Source: Acanthochlamys bracteata (lineage: Eukaryota; Streptophyta; Magnoliopsida; Pandanales; Velloziaceae). From it: DNA of 64,000 nucleotides. The notes under the pieces were generated by a model. The model was not told where the DNA came from. It was given only the letters and a program-made list of their open reading frames with translations, and made no database searches. The first letter of the stretch is position 1; the number at the start of each line of letters is the position of its first letter. The stretch lies in NCBI GenBank assembly GCA_019914995.1, contig CM034144.1, positions 2,759,489-2,823,488 of the forward strand. The letters are read 5' to 3'. The position numbers and the translations under genes were made by a program. Positions 11,241 to 23,341 of the stretch are shown in pieces.

Positions 11241-13525
11241 CAATTTGTTTGAAGTGTTTTAAATGTACTCAATTGAGTTTTGCGAAAATGAGTGAAAATA
11301 AATTTTTTTTAAATGAATTGAAACTAAAACTATAATTTTAATATTTCAATTATTTTTTAAAATAAATTAAAAATAAAATTCAATTTTTTAATTTTTATTT
11401 TTTATAGTGGATTAGAAATAAAAAATAGTAATTTTAAAATACAATTGTAATTTCAATTTATATTTAAAATATATAAAATGTATGAAACTTCAATTTTGGT
11501 GAAAAACTAAAGCTCCGAGCATGCCGAAAAAGAAATAACTGAAGTTCCGAGCATTCCGCACACCCTAAACCGAACTTCTTATTCGTTGTAACTGACAAGA
11601 TCTGAAGTTTCTGTGGCCTATGCAGAGGCTGCTCTACATTTATATTATCAAGTACATCACACACGTGGTCTATGTAATGCTTGAATTGCTGCTTTCTCAG
11701 GTTTAAGACAGCGTGAATTTCTTTAGAGCTCGTTTGGATAAAAAAATAATAAATAAAAATATGAATAATAGAGGGGAGATTTCTGAGGGGAGGGAAACTG
11801 AAGCGAATCAATTAACCTCGTATTGTGTAAATATATTGATAAAAATAAATTTTTAACCATATTTCAATAGAAAATAAATAATTAAATAATGTGATCATCT
11901 CCACCGATATATTGTAACAAGTAGAGCTGAAATCTGCTGAAGTTGCTCAAGTTTCACCTGCCTAGGCAAAAAGGTCTTAATGCACCTGGATCGTGCTAAG
12001 TCACTTCTGAAGAAGGAATGCCTTGCCGTTGAAACCATTCAAGCATGTGAAATTTCTCATGCAGAATTGGCCTGACATCCTTTTGAAGAGATTGAGCGTT
12101 TCAGCAATGGGAGAACAACCTCCATAAGCTGTTTGTCAGAAACAGAAAGAGGACATCATATCCTTACATTGAAGATAAGAAAAAAACAAAAACACTGAAC
12201 TGAAGTTACCGATTGGCATGTTGAGTAAATTGCGGTCACCTTACCTGTAGATCATAAAGCTGCCCAGCAGAAGGAAAGCAAGGAATTCCATTTAGTGGTT
12301 GCAGTAAGAAACTGTATGGATTGTTGTCAACAATCACCATCCCCAAAAATCTTTTAATGTACAGGACAGGTCCTTGCTGTTCTCTATACTTCACATTAAA
12401 AGGAACATTCTTTTCAATTATGGGCACATGTTTTATACTTGAAATTTTCATAACTTCCAGAAATCTAAGATAATAGGCACACTTCTGAAAGGCTTAAAGT
12501 TGCATATTAGACAACAAAACCTAGAGGCATCTCTAATTCCATGTAGGCCTAACCTCTAGGTCTTCCAAATATCTTAAAGATAGTTCCATACTTCTGAAAT
12601 TACGTGTGTATGCAAAGTAATACGCGACTGACCAACAGACATGGATAGAGATTTCCAAAAGATCAATTGAAGTTAATCACTTCAACAAAGTTATGTTTTT
12701 CATGAAGACAATTGCATGCAGAGATCAATGAGTCTGACCACATTCAGTGGAATAAAAGCCTGTGCTATCTAATACATAGTGTAGTACATGTTGAATGCAA
12801 TCATTCTGATTCCAAGAAGTAGTTAGTCAAATTTTCGTATTGCTTTCAAAGTTAATGTACCAGGTAGAAGGGATAAAAATTTGATGTACCTTCCACCATG
12901 AACATCTCAGTTGATTTACTAAAGCATTGGAGTAGGACGCCTACAAGAATATGAAGCCTGCTTCAATACCAGGATTCTATGTGTTTTTCTATGTTATAGG
13001 CAAGTTCCACATTTTTCTAAGATCCTCCATTGAGCACTTCTAGAAGCTCTTCTACCCAAGATCCCTCATTCAAGTTACAGAAAGATCACATCAGGACAAA
13101 CACAACTACAGTAAGCTTTAGTTAGTCTAAATAACAGGAGCTTCCAACTTTGAAGGGATATGCATATAATTGAGTCAAACAGGAAGGATCCTAGTAGCAC
13201 TAGTTTGAGTTACACTTGATGACCAGTAACATTATAACAGGTACTACAAAAAACTACACACTTAACAGCATAATCTTGAAACATCAATAATTTCTCAGAT
13301 CAGCAAACAGAAAACAAGCAAGCAACACCAGCCAAAACTAAGATGGTAGAAATCACTGAAATCCTAACAAAATTATATCAATTATGTTTAGCTCATTAAC
13401 TCGAGCTCAAAATCATCCAAAATTCAAATAAGAAAAACTAAATGAACTCATCCGCTTCTATTAGGTGCAGCAAAATCAAATCTCGAGCAAGTGTTGATTA
13501 CCTCTTGACGAAGAAATTGCTTACT
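11241..13525. other. Intergenic, no recognised gene
   Basis: AT-rich to about 11460. Open stretches on the minus strand at 11811-11464 and 12451-12236 have no family signature. Composition from 11900 to 13400 is moderate, and nothing here could be joined convincingly to the PH-domain exon just to the right. Confidence 0.35.
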
Positions 13526-13726
13526 TTCCTTATTGGAGTCGGCGATGAAATACATCGTCTCCTGCGGCGTGGAGAGCTCGAAGGCGTTGAACCGACTGAG
13601 CTCGTCCTTAGCGCCCTTGACGGTAAGACAGAAGGCGATCGGAATCACACGGCGGGGGACGGAAGTTCGTGAGACGGTGGAGTCCTTGAACCGGACGAGC
13701 TTGCCCTGCTTGAGAACGAACCACCT
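13526..13726 (-). pseudogene. PH-domain protein (AtPH1-like) fragment
   Basis: On the minus strand 67 codons read RWFVLKQGKLVRFKDSTV..., CLTVKGAKDEL, FNAFELSTP and TMYFIADSNKE. This is the core of the small pleckstrin-homology proteins that bind phosphoinositides. The N-terminal start (W-x-NP-E-R-S-GWL type) and the C-terminal helix (WINSIG type) are missing. Upstream of the first codon is a long pyrimidine run ending CCCCAGCAG, which looks like a splice acceptor. Just after NKE comes AAAGTAAGC, which looks like a donor. It could therefore be one exon of a split gene, but no partner exons are found within about 1 kb, and an AT-rich element sits directly upstream. I favour a gene fragment. Confidence 0.6.
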
Positions 13727-13799
13727 GCTGGGGAGAAGAACGAGTGAAGAATGAGAGGAAAAATCGGAAAGGAGGGCAGAATAGGAAGGAAGATCGCGC

Positions 13800-14011
13800 G
13801 TACCGTTTGGCTTACTGGATTGCTTCTTAAGACAAATTAGTTTTAAAATAATTTTTAAATATTTTTAAATATTTTTAATTAATTTTTTTAATTTAAAAAA
13901 TAATAATTAATAATTAATTTTTATAATTTTTATATTAAAATATAAAATATTATACAAAACTTCAATAAAAACATTAAAATAAAAAAAAACAAAAGTAAAA
14001 GCAAACGGTAC
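13800..14011. mobile_element. MITE-like element with GTACCGTTTG ends
   Basis: Left end GTACCGTTTGGCTTA and right end (read on the other strand) GTACCGTTTGCTTTTA form near-perfect inverted repeats around about 180 bases of almost pure A/T. It abuts the PH-domain fragment. No certain target duplication. Confidence 0.55.
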
Positions 14012-15169
14012 CTAAAAAGATGCTAAATACGGATAAAGAAAAACAAGAAAAATTGCTTCACTATCTCCTCCATTCCTTTCCTGTCCGCAAGCCCAAATAG
14101 ACCCGCACTTAATGCTTATTGCTTTCCAGAGCGTGCCTTCTATGAAGATTTTCTTCTGATTGTTCTTCCGATGTCCTACTCCTATGAGTATATAGTTCAC
14201 CTGAGCCGATCAAACATGCACAAGGTTACAATTTAAAAAAAGCACCAAACAAAATGCTAAAGGTAAGAGAGAAAAAAGATAGAGGAAAAAGCGATTAAAT
14301 CTCCAAACGAGTCAGTGCCTCGGTGGTGGGTGATTCTGTTAATTATTTATTAATCTAAACTTTTTAATCTCTATTTTTCCTTCTCACTAATTAGATATTT
14401 AATTATAACTCGGGTTAACTCGGTGCGATTTTTCACTACTATAATTTATTTTTTCTATTAAAAGAACGCAAAGCACAATCGTTTCATTTCTTCTTAAAAA
14501 AGACACGTTGTATATTGGCTTAAGAATTTCATTACGGAGAAGGATAGGCTTTGGTGACTGTAGTATCTACCGCAAATCGTTGTATAACGTGTTTGGAGCA
14601 TGTAGCTTTTAAGTTTGCTGAATTCTGTTAGTAGGATTATTTTCTTTCTCAAGGAAACTGGTGCTGAGTGATTTGAACCCTTGACCCATCACTGCTATTT
14701 ATTGTTTCACGGAACCTACCTTTTTAGTTTTGATAATAGCGTATTCTTTTAAATGAAAAGAGAGTTAATAAAAAATAAATTACTGAAATATAATTTATTA
14801 TAAATAATATTATCAAAAATAGTGTAATTTTTTGAAAGAAAAAATAGCTAAAAATAAATTTTTATATTTTTTTATGTAGTTAAAAGTAAATAATTTTTTA
14901 GTAAAAAAAATGAGTCTTGAAGATAAAAGGTACACTCTAATTTTCAAGCAAGTTGCTTCGAATCATCTCTTCCATTCTTTTATTTTATTTTTTGGTGAGA
15001 GGGTGGGGCGGTCGTCCCATACACAACTAGAATCAGCAAGCAGCAAAATGCTCCAACTCTGGAGACTACACTAACCAAATCATAGTATAAAAATCGCTTG
15101 ATCACCTCTATTTTAGTGTGCTGAAAACTATGAGCTCAAATTTCCAAGCTATAGCTGTTAACATCATGC
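14012..15169. other. Intergenic, no recognised gene
   Basis: AT-rich with scattered short poly-A/T runs. A 62-codon minus-strand open stretch (14200-14012) has no signature. Nothing supported as a feature. Confidence 0.4.
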
Positions 15170-15700
15170 TGTTACAAATAGGACAAAACTAGCTGCAGGT
15201 AGCTATCGACGACTCTGGCTAAGAAGGTACTCGAGAAAGCTTAGAAGACGATAGTGTATTCTCTATAGAGGCCTCAACTTCGCTGGAATCAATGCCGGAG
15301 GCAACAAAGATTATCGATGTGTCGAATTAGAGCCCACAACCAAGCAGAGCACTCAGGTGCACAACTGCACCCGAGTGCACTAAGGTACCATTTAAATAGT
15401 GGCGTGGGAGCCAAAATTTGGCGTCAAATTTTCGAGTCATCTATCAAACGGTGACTTTTGCGCAAAAGGTTACCCGGGAAGGCACCCGAGTAACTTACCT
15501 AAGTGGCATTTCTCTTATTTGAAACTTTTTAGACTTTTAGTTAGTCTTAGATTCTTTTCCCTTATTTAGAAAGTTGTAACTCAAGTAGAAGAATTCTCAG
15601 TTTGACAAGATCTCATTATAAATAGGTAAATGTTCCTAGTAGAGAGGCATTGATGATCAATAAAATTATTTTATTTTCTTAGTGGTAGATTAGTCCTATA
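15170..15700 (+). repeat. 5' LTR of Ty3/gypsy element
   Basis: Aligns along its length with 22327-22782: shared GGTAGCTATC, AGATTCTTTTCCCTTA, CTCATTATAAATAGGTAAATG and GATGATCAATAAA. It begins TG and ends near CTATA. It is about 75 bp longer than the 3' copy because of an indel around 15390-15500 plus many substitutions, so the insertion is old. The LTR promoter TATAAATA is at 15617-15624. Confidence 0.85.
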
Positions 15701-15703
15701 ATT

Positions 15704-15717
15704 TGGTATCAAGAGCC
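15704..15717 (+). other. Primer-binding site (initiator tRNA-Met type)
   Basis: TGGTATCAAGAGCC directly after the LTR matches the plant initiator-methionine PBS TGGTATCAGAGC with one extra A. Minus-strand DNA synthesis of the element would start here. Confidence 0.8.
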
Positions 15718-17838
15718 AAAAAGTCTCAGTGGAGACTCTCGCTACTACGACAACGACGCCAACCTCACAGACATCCCCAAATGTTGGCATGAACCATTAA
15801 TGCTAAGAACTTTCTACAAATACTCGCCACCCTAAATCCCCTTCAATCTAGGCCGCAATCAAGCTTGCAGGATCAACTCTCTATATTTCAAACCTGATTA
15901 CACACTTGACCACGGACCTGCGTGATCACCAAGGGGAGTTAGGCACAGTACAACTTAGTGTACACACCCTCGAAAACTCCTTCGCCAACCTTATCATCAA
16001 ACCAAACCAACCTACCTCCACCCTATTCCTTACCACAATCCCAACGCCAACTCTACGCATGACATCCCCAAATACCATATCCAATTAGTCAAAACTTGCC
16101 TTACTCGAAATCCCAATCAGTCATACATCAACCTTAGAATCCACGCCTAGCTATCTGCATAGTATCCTAACATCTCATCCTATTCACCTTGCAGCTACGC
16201 CTAACCTATTGCCCCCTCTCAAACAAATCTTCCACATGGGAACAATTTTCTTATGTTCGATTCCTTCCATGTCAGCCAACAACTTTCTGCCCAACTAACA
16301 CCCTCCTAGCCAATGAGCACACCTTCACTACATCTACTCCACAATCACCACTAGTCGCAACTACACCGATCAACTCCACCGATACCTCTCTCTTCTAGTT
16401 GGACAACAACAATACTTTTCGAGGGATAATATAATTTCCCAAATTTTGATGGCACCACTCCGCATGAGTGGATCTACTCGATATATCGATATTTTCATAC
16501 TATTAAATATTTCTATGGAAAAAAGTTTTTGTTGCTTCTATGTATCTCCAAAAGGAGGTAAAAAGTGGTACCAAAACTACGAACATGATAATCAAAACCA
16601 ATCATGCGAGGAACTCACTAATGCAATTATCTTTAGGTTCGGACCTATTGCATTTGCCAACCCGAGTTACGCTCTAAAACAACTCACAGAGACGTGTTCA
16701 ACTTAGGACAACTAAAAAGCAATTAAGGACTTGTGCATAAGGATTCCACACACTACCGAATAGGAACTAAATGGTCATTTCTCTAGGAGATTATCTCACC
16801 GAATCTAACTGAAAAATATGTCTAGAGAGCCAACTTCATTGCAGTAGGCTTATAGACTTGCACATATCTATGAGCTTAAGCACTTATGTAAGGCCTATAT
16901 AAGGCCCTCTCTCAATGCTTTTCTAGCTTCGCCTCTGGCCGCACCTCATATTCCTCATCATTGGCAAGTCTAGCTAACTCTTCCCTCCCTTCTGTGTCAG
17001 GAGGACCAGGACTTAAAAACCCATCGAAAAATCGTACATGCTCTGTCCTTTCTGCAGCATAAATCAATGAACGCATACCAAAAGGACTTTTCCTCTATTT
17101 CGATGACAAATACAGCAGAAGACATTGTTATGCCAACAAATTATATGCAATTTTGGATGATGATCACTACAAAGAGGAGGTGCTTTGATCTAGTATAGGA
17201 TCGCACCGATCTTCCCAACAAAGACGCTAATTAGCTAAGAGCATTAACGGATTAGTTGGCCCTCATACCATTAAGGTTATGGAAACGATTAAAATCCAAG
17301 GGTTGGACGTCGAACTTGCTGATGGTCGGCCTTACTCTATAGATAAAATTTATAATGCAATTCCTTAACAATACAAGGTGCTTCCATTGTTGTGGATGCC
17401 TTCCCCTTTTCACTATATGGGATGGACCTTGTTCTAGGGGTTCGTGGGAATTGTTAGTTGCAAATGGGATCGGTCTGGCATGCGCTTCACCTTACAAAAT
17501 AAAGATTTCATCTACGCGAATTAGGGAAGGAGGTGTCTTATGAGTCACTAGCCTACACTCAGAAACTCGGGTTCTACCTATGCTCTCTTCATCTCTGTGC
17601 GATTTCTCGACTAAACAACACGCAGGTAACCCCAACTCTTAACTCTAACTTGGCACTTCTACTGGATAAGCATGACTCTATTTTTTCCACGATTTGCAGC
17701 CTGCCACCTAAGAGATCTGATGACTATGGTATTCCCTCCTATCCGGGGCAACACCAGCAAATAACATGCCATATAGGTGCCCTCATATTCAAAATGATAG
17801 TGAAACCTGTAAAATATCAACTCAAAAGAGGAATAAAT

Positions 17839-19934
17839 TGAACTATGACAGAAAAAAAAAGTTAAACAGTCCACTGTCCTAAAAATAGTCACTAGTCAGT
17901 TGATTAAAATGTTACTGATTAGTGATCGAATGTTAATTGTATTCTTCACCAAATTGTTAGTATAATATAATTTGGATAAAATAATCAGAAGTGTTAAGAT
18001 ATGCAAATCAGATATCATACTGAGAATTTTTATATGGTACGGTACCACGATACCTATGTTCATGTTATTTGACACCGCAAGTAAAATTCACAAACGTTGA
18101 AGCAATGTACAATAACCAAACTTCATTTTCACAAAACACCTTTGCCTCAACCGAGTCTCCTCTCAATGATAACTCTATCCAGCCTTCTAAACTTCATAAA
18201 ATACATCCGGGTACAATTGTGCATGCCTTCCCAAACGCCTAACATAAATTGGTTAACCTACACCTAGGCTACCAACTCGAGAACTAGCAAATTTTTTACA
18301 ATTTTTCTCTCAAGGTTACAAGTATTTCACAAGGTTAACTTCAAGTGATCTCCCTAACAGTGATTATTAATGTCACTTCAAGAATGCTTAAGGGATCTCA
18401 CACAAAAGAAATAAGAAGAACTAAGACTCTAAGAAAGCACTCGGTTTGGTATTATTCTTATTAAACCTACAGCAAGTAGAATGACTCGTTTGATTATTCT
18501 ATAAGTATTGTTGTTTTTACTGTCCTTAATGCTGCAGCTATATGGAGATGTCTTCTCCTCAATCACAGGATCATATTTGTTATAATGGATGATCCTTCCA
18601 ATGGTTAGGATGAATTAATGGACTAGATCAAAAGAAAACACCTATTAAATGAGTTCTGTCTGTTCTTTCTTCTTCTCTAAAATTTCTTCAATTTGTTTTC
18701 TTTGTTGACCATTACTTGCTGATTTCAATGTCTTCTACTGTGCCTCAGAAATATGTGTACAAAATCTGAAGTGAATGGGACGTCATATGATGCTTCAATA
18801 CAATCCACCGATTTAAGGTGCACTCAAGAATTTCTACTGCTCTGTCATTCGAATTTTGTGGTAGATTTCATATAGTAACCAATGTGATTTCCTTCCATAA
18901 AATTAATCTTCAGAATTTCATCTTCAATCTGCATATAAAGATCATGCCAAAATCCAAACAGATGGTTAAGATATAGTAATTTGAATTTGATTGGTTTAGA
19001 TTGTGTCAATGCTGAAAGATGTTCTATCTTTGTAGATCTAATTGATATTAAATCTGTAATAAATATTTTTAAAATCTTCTTAATTGACTTAGTATCTTCT
19101 TAATTTAACTACAACTGGTTGGCACGTCTATGAGTCCAGACAATAAGTTTGGTATGAGTGAATGTCTTGGTTGAGTCCATCAGCTTGACTAGTCTATCTA
19201 ACCATTTTTTTTATTTTTTTATACTTCATTAGTAGAAAACTCTGCCTCATATTTTGACTGTGCATTGCTCTTTGAGTCAACTTTTAGTAGCAAAAATTAG
19301 ATTTCCAAAATATGTCCGAAGCTTAAAGATATTGAATTTGCACGTAGTTGTGCTGAAGAGGTTCACTTGGGTGCATCCATAATTTGAAGGTACAAAAAAG
19401 TGAGATTTTTTTACTTTTGTATAATTTATTTCTTCATAAAATGACCTGATTTTTTTTACTATACACTTCAAGGTATCTTCTATGCATAGAAAAAATCATG
19501 ACTCCAAAATAATATCTGTGTTGACAGATATAGCATTTGCCGTTGATTGTGTCAAGGTACTATCTAGATGATCAAGTGATGTTGAACAGTGTGATCAGCA
19601 AACGTTATGGTATTTTCCTGTGTTCGATACCTGACAAAAATTTCATGCTCTTTGCCTTCAGTTACTCTCTATTATGCCATCTTTTAATTACAATTAAAAT
19701 TTTCCATTTTGTATAGTGAATAGAAAGATATGCTCGTGTAAGTTTTGTATCTGAATAAAGTCTCAACACTTATCCAAATCCTGCATGATATTTTTTCTAG
19801 CTCCATATGCCATTTAACTCCAATATGGACATGTTCAAAGCTTAAAATGATTCTCAAATATGCGTTATCATCAAAATATTTAGAATTTGCAACACATAAA
19901 ACATTAAACATAAATTGGGTGCACTATCACAAAA
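17839..19934. other. About 2.1-kb insertion of unknown type inside the gypsy RT gene
   Basis: RT similarity stops after the HIQ...-like region near 17838 and resumes near 19935 at the equivalent of the next motif. The intervening DNA does not read as gypsy on either strand. I recognise no LTR, terminal repeat or coding domain in it. Edges are approximate. Confidence 0.5.
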
Positions 19935-20309
19935 ATGCTAGTACAATAGATTATCCATCCAAGTTGCTTGGCTTTCTCCTCCTTAATTTTCTTGGTGAAA
20001 CACAAAGATGGTTCTCCGTGCTTTTGCGTGGACTACGTTCATTCAATGAGGTTACGTTTAAGGACAAGTTTCCTATTACAGTGATAGATGAATTGCTTGA
20101 TGAACTTCGTGGCTTTTGCTTCTCTAAATTGGACTTGAACCCGACTATCACCAAATATGTGTTAAGGAGAAAGACATGCATAAAATGACCTCTCGCACAC
20201 ATGATAGCCATTATGAATTTTTTGTAATGTCATGTGGATTAATGAATGCACCGACTAGCTTCCAAATTGTTGATGAACGATTTATTTCAGCATTACTTAC
20301 GAAGCTTTG

Positions 20310-20330
20310 TTTTTTTTTTTTTTTTTTTTT
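20310..20330 (+). repeat. 21-base T run at the RT catalytic site
   Basis: The homologue at 48 kb encodes [10 protein letters not shown] here. In this copy the phenylalanine codons have expanded to 21 Ts followed by GATC, destroying the active site. Confidence 0.7.
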
Positions 20331-22312
20331 GATCTAAAACAAATCATGGGATAATCACTTGATGAGTCTTGATAAGGTTTGTCTATATAAAGCACACTGT
20401 TTGCTAACCGTGCCAATTCGGGTGCTCTCATTTAAAACATTTGGATCATATTGTCACGGTTTCGGGAATCACCGCTGATCCATGCAAAATTGAAGTTATG
20501 TTGCATTGGCCAACCCCTTTCTCCATCACTTCCCTTCGAAGCTTCCTAGGCTTGACAACTTACTAACGGTGTTTCATCAAGGACTATGGCTCCATCGCGG
20601 CACCACTAACATCCCTTCTCAAGCGTGATTCCATTCATTAGAACCAAGAGGCAGCATATGACTTTGCACATTTGAAGACATCGATGACCACTAGCCCTAG
20701 CTTGGCAACACCAAACTTCTTTTACCTTTCACCATTGAGATGGACGTGTCCAGTAAAGGAATAGATGCAGCTCCTTCTTAGTGTAACCAACCGATTGCTT
20801 ATTTCAGCAAAAGCCTCGACCTTGCATCCCGCCAAGTCCACTCATATGAGGAATTGATGGCTCTAGTCCTTGTTGTTCAAAGATGACATCCTTGTTTGCT
20901 CGACAATCGGTTCTTTCTTCACTTAACCAACTAAAGTGACTCGTTTAAGTTGCTGGATATGACTATCATCCTGAGCATATAAATGGTAGGCACATTGCCA
21001 TAGTTGATGCCCTCTCACGATGTCCAGTTGCTTCCTTAGCTGCTGTGTCCACTTTGCAGCCCTCTTTTAGGGACGACTTGCGTCGAGCTCAGTTACAAGA
21101 TACGAGCTATAGCAATCTCCTACTCTCGGCTAGTGGCAATTCTAACCCTGACATCACAGTGAGAAATGGCTTTATTTTGTAGAAAAATAGAATCTAGGTG
21201 CCCAATGCTCCATCCTTGCATCATCAGTGCTATTTGAAGCACACAACTCCCTCAAGGGGACATGGTGGCCACTTTAGGGCATTCAAATGCCTCTCTTCTC
21301 AATTCTACTTGCCACGTATGTCCACTAACACACATTACTACATTAGGTTTTTGTGACACTTGTGCTCGAGCCAAAAGTTCCTTTCTACATCGCGAGGGAT
21401 TGTTGTAACCCTTGCCATTCCTTAATAAGATGTGGGAGAACATTTTCATGGATTTTATTGATTCACTTCCCTTATAAGACAGTAAGGATGTAATCTTCGT
21501 GGTGATGCACATATCATCCAAGTATGCTCACTTCATTCCATTGAAACACTAGTATTTAGCTACATAGGTGGTCGATTGCAAATGAAAAATGAGACTTCAT
21601 GGCTGCCATTCCTTAATTACTTCGGATCAGGATTCCATTCTTTTTAGCACCTTCTGGCAAGAGCTTCATTGACTTCAAGTTATTTCATTGCACATGAGTT
21701 CGGCTTATCACAACACATCGGATGACCAACCTAAAGTTATAAATCGAGGCCTTAAAATGTACTTTGATGTTTCATTGCAGATCGTCCTTGCTCTCTGATG
21801 CGTTGGTTGTATTGGATAGAATTCTTCTACAACACAAGCATTCACTTAGCTACCAGCACTCTCCCCTTTGAAGTCGTATACGGTAGACCGCCACCACCAC
21901 TAGTTTCATTCGCTATTGGCCCTGTAAGATTAGATAGTGTAGGTTTTCTGATTTGTGAACGGGATTCGGTTCTTCGAACTTGCATTTTCACCTACACAAT
22001 GCACAGAATTGTATAAAACAACTAGCGTAGCGTCATTGTCGGGAATTTTAGTTCAAATTAGGAGACTGTGTGTTCTTGAGGCAAAGTTCCAACCATGCCG
22101 ACAAGGTTCCATCTTCTCTCCCATGTATGCCAAACTTCGTCACAACTATTGTGGCCCCTTCATCATCATTGAGGCTTTCGGACTAGTAGTATACCGACTC
22201 CATCTTCCACTCGACTCGCAAGGATGCTCAAGGATACTCGGTTGATCTCGACAAACTCCCCACTGTTGTCTACATCTGTAATTTACAGCGCCTCGAAGAC
22301 GAACCATTTTTT

Positions 22313-22326
22313 GAAGGGGAGAGGAA
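22313..22326 (+). other. Polypurine tract
   Basis: GAAGGGGAGAGGAA immediately precedes the TG that opens the 3' LTR. This is the expected plus-strand priming site. Confidence 0.85.
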
Positions 22327-22782
22327 TGATACACACAGAACAGAACCAACTACAAAGGTAGCTATCAACGGCTCTGGCCAAGAAGGTAGCTAATAAAGCT
22401 TAGAGGAAGGCAGGCATTCCGTATATAGGCATCTAACGCCGGTCAACTTTGCCAGAGTCAATGCAGGAGGCAACATGGATCACCGATTGTCGAACTTGAC
22501 ACAATGGTGGACCCTAATCAGGTCAGCGCCCACAGCCTAGCAGAGCACTCGATTGTAGTTGCACCAGGGCCTTGAGCGCCAAGTCTTGGTATTTCTCTTG
22601 TTTGGTACTCTTAGATTTTTAGTTAGCTTTAGATTCTTTTCCCTTAATTAGGAAGTTGTAAATCCGGTAGAATTCTTCCTACTTTGGAAATATCTCATTA
22701 TAAATAGGTAAATGTATCTAGTAGAAGGGTATGGATGATCAATAAAGTTATTTATTTTCTTAGTAGTAGATTAGTTCTATCA
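22327..22782 (+). repeat. 3' LTR of Ty3/gypsy element
   Basis: Begins TGATACACAC after the polypurine tract and ends TTCTATCA. It aligns with the 5' LTR; TATAAATA is at 22699-22706. The 5-base flanks (CATGC left of the element, CACAC right) do not match, so the target duplication has decayed or the boundaries are slightly off. Confidence 0.85.
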
Positions 22783-22857
22783 CACACACAAGCATCAAAC
22801 TTCAAAAAATTGGATCAATGAATATGAGAATATATATACTCTTACCGTAAAACAATA

Positions 22858-23341
22858 TAGGGGTACCAATATATGACCCAATCTGCAAATTGAATTCGAA
22901 TTGAACTTAAACAAATTCAGATTAGTTTTGGGCCAATCCAATATCGAATCAATAAATTGGCCTATCTATTCCATAAAATTACTTGTATATTACATATTAG
23001 TTAATAGTAGTAAAATATTTACAATAACGATATTGAATTTTAGTTTAATTTATATTTTTTTCTTAGTTTATTACATTTGATAACTTTCTTAATTAATGTA
23101 TAGATTTCGTTTAAAATTAACATTGTCTTGGATATATAGTATCTAAGAATTTTCACTTTTATCATTAAAAACAAATTTTATGATTATCATTTTAATAATT
23201 TTGATTATTAAATAAGTGGAATTGATTTTGATTCAATTACTAAAAAAATTGTGTTGGAGTTGATAACTTGATAAATGATTTTAATTCGGTTATTAAATGG
23301 CTTCATTCAAATCCCATCTCATAACCTATATACCACCTTTG
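22858..23341. mobile_element. hAT-like non-autonomous element, copy 3
   Basis: Begins TAGGGGTACCAATATATGACC and ends ATATACCACCTTTG, with the same body words as copies 1, 2, 4 and 5 (TTGAATTCGAATTGAA, GATTTTGATTCAATTA). Flanking octamers AAACAATA and GAACAGTG agree at only 5 of 8 positions, so the duplication is uncertain. Confidence 0.55.

Larger units (their letters stand above)
15718..22312 (+). mobile_element. Internal region of degenerate Ty3/gypsy retrotransposon
   Basis: Broken gag-pol in canonical gypsy order. Gag starts around FDGTTPHEWIYSIYRYFH (about 16446) and includes IFRFGPIAFANPSYALKQL (16620-16690). A worn zinc-knuckle like YFDDKYSRRHC is near 17100-17135. The protease C-terminal part is at 17280-17535, with VDAFPLP and MRFTLQNK-like pieces. 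RT starts at 17550-17838, is interrupted, and resumes at about 19935-20345 ([22 protein letters not shown]). RNase H is at about 20740-20900 (PIAYFSKSLDLASRQVHSYE), the integrase zinc region near 21230, the core near 21440-21760, and the C-terminus at 21797-22250 (LPFEVVYGRPPPP, YCGPFIIIEAFG). Many stops and frameshifts; no complete gene. Confidence 0.85.

Noticed and set aside
15165..22787. Target-site duplication of the gypsy element
   Set aside because: Flanking 5-mers CATGC and CACAC differ, so none can be claimed.
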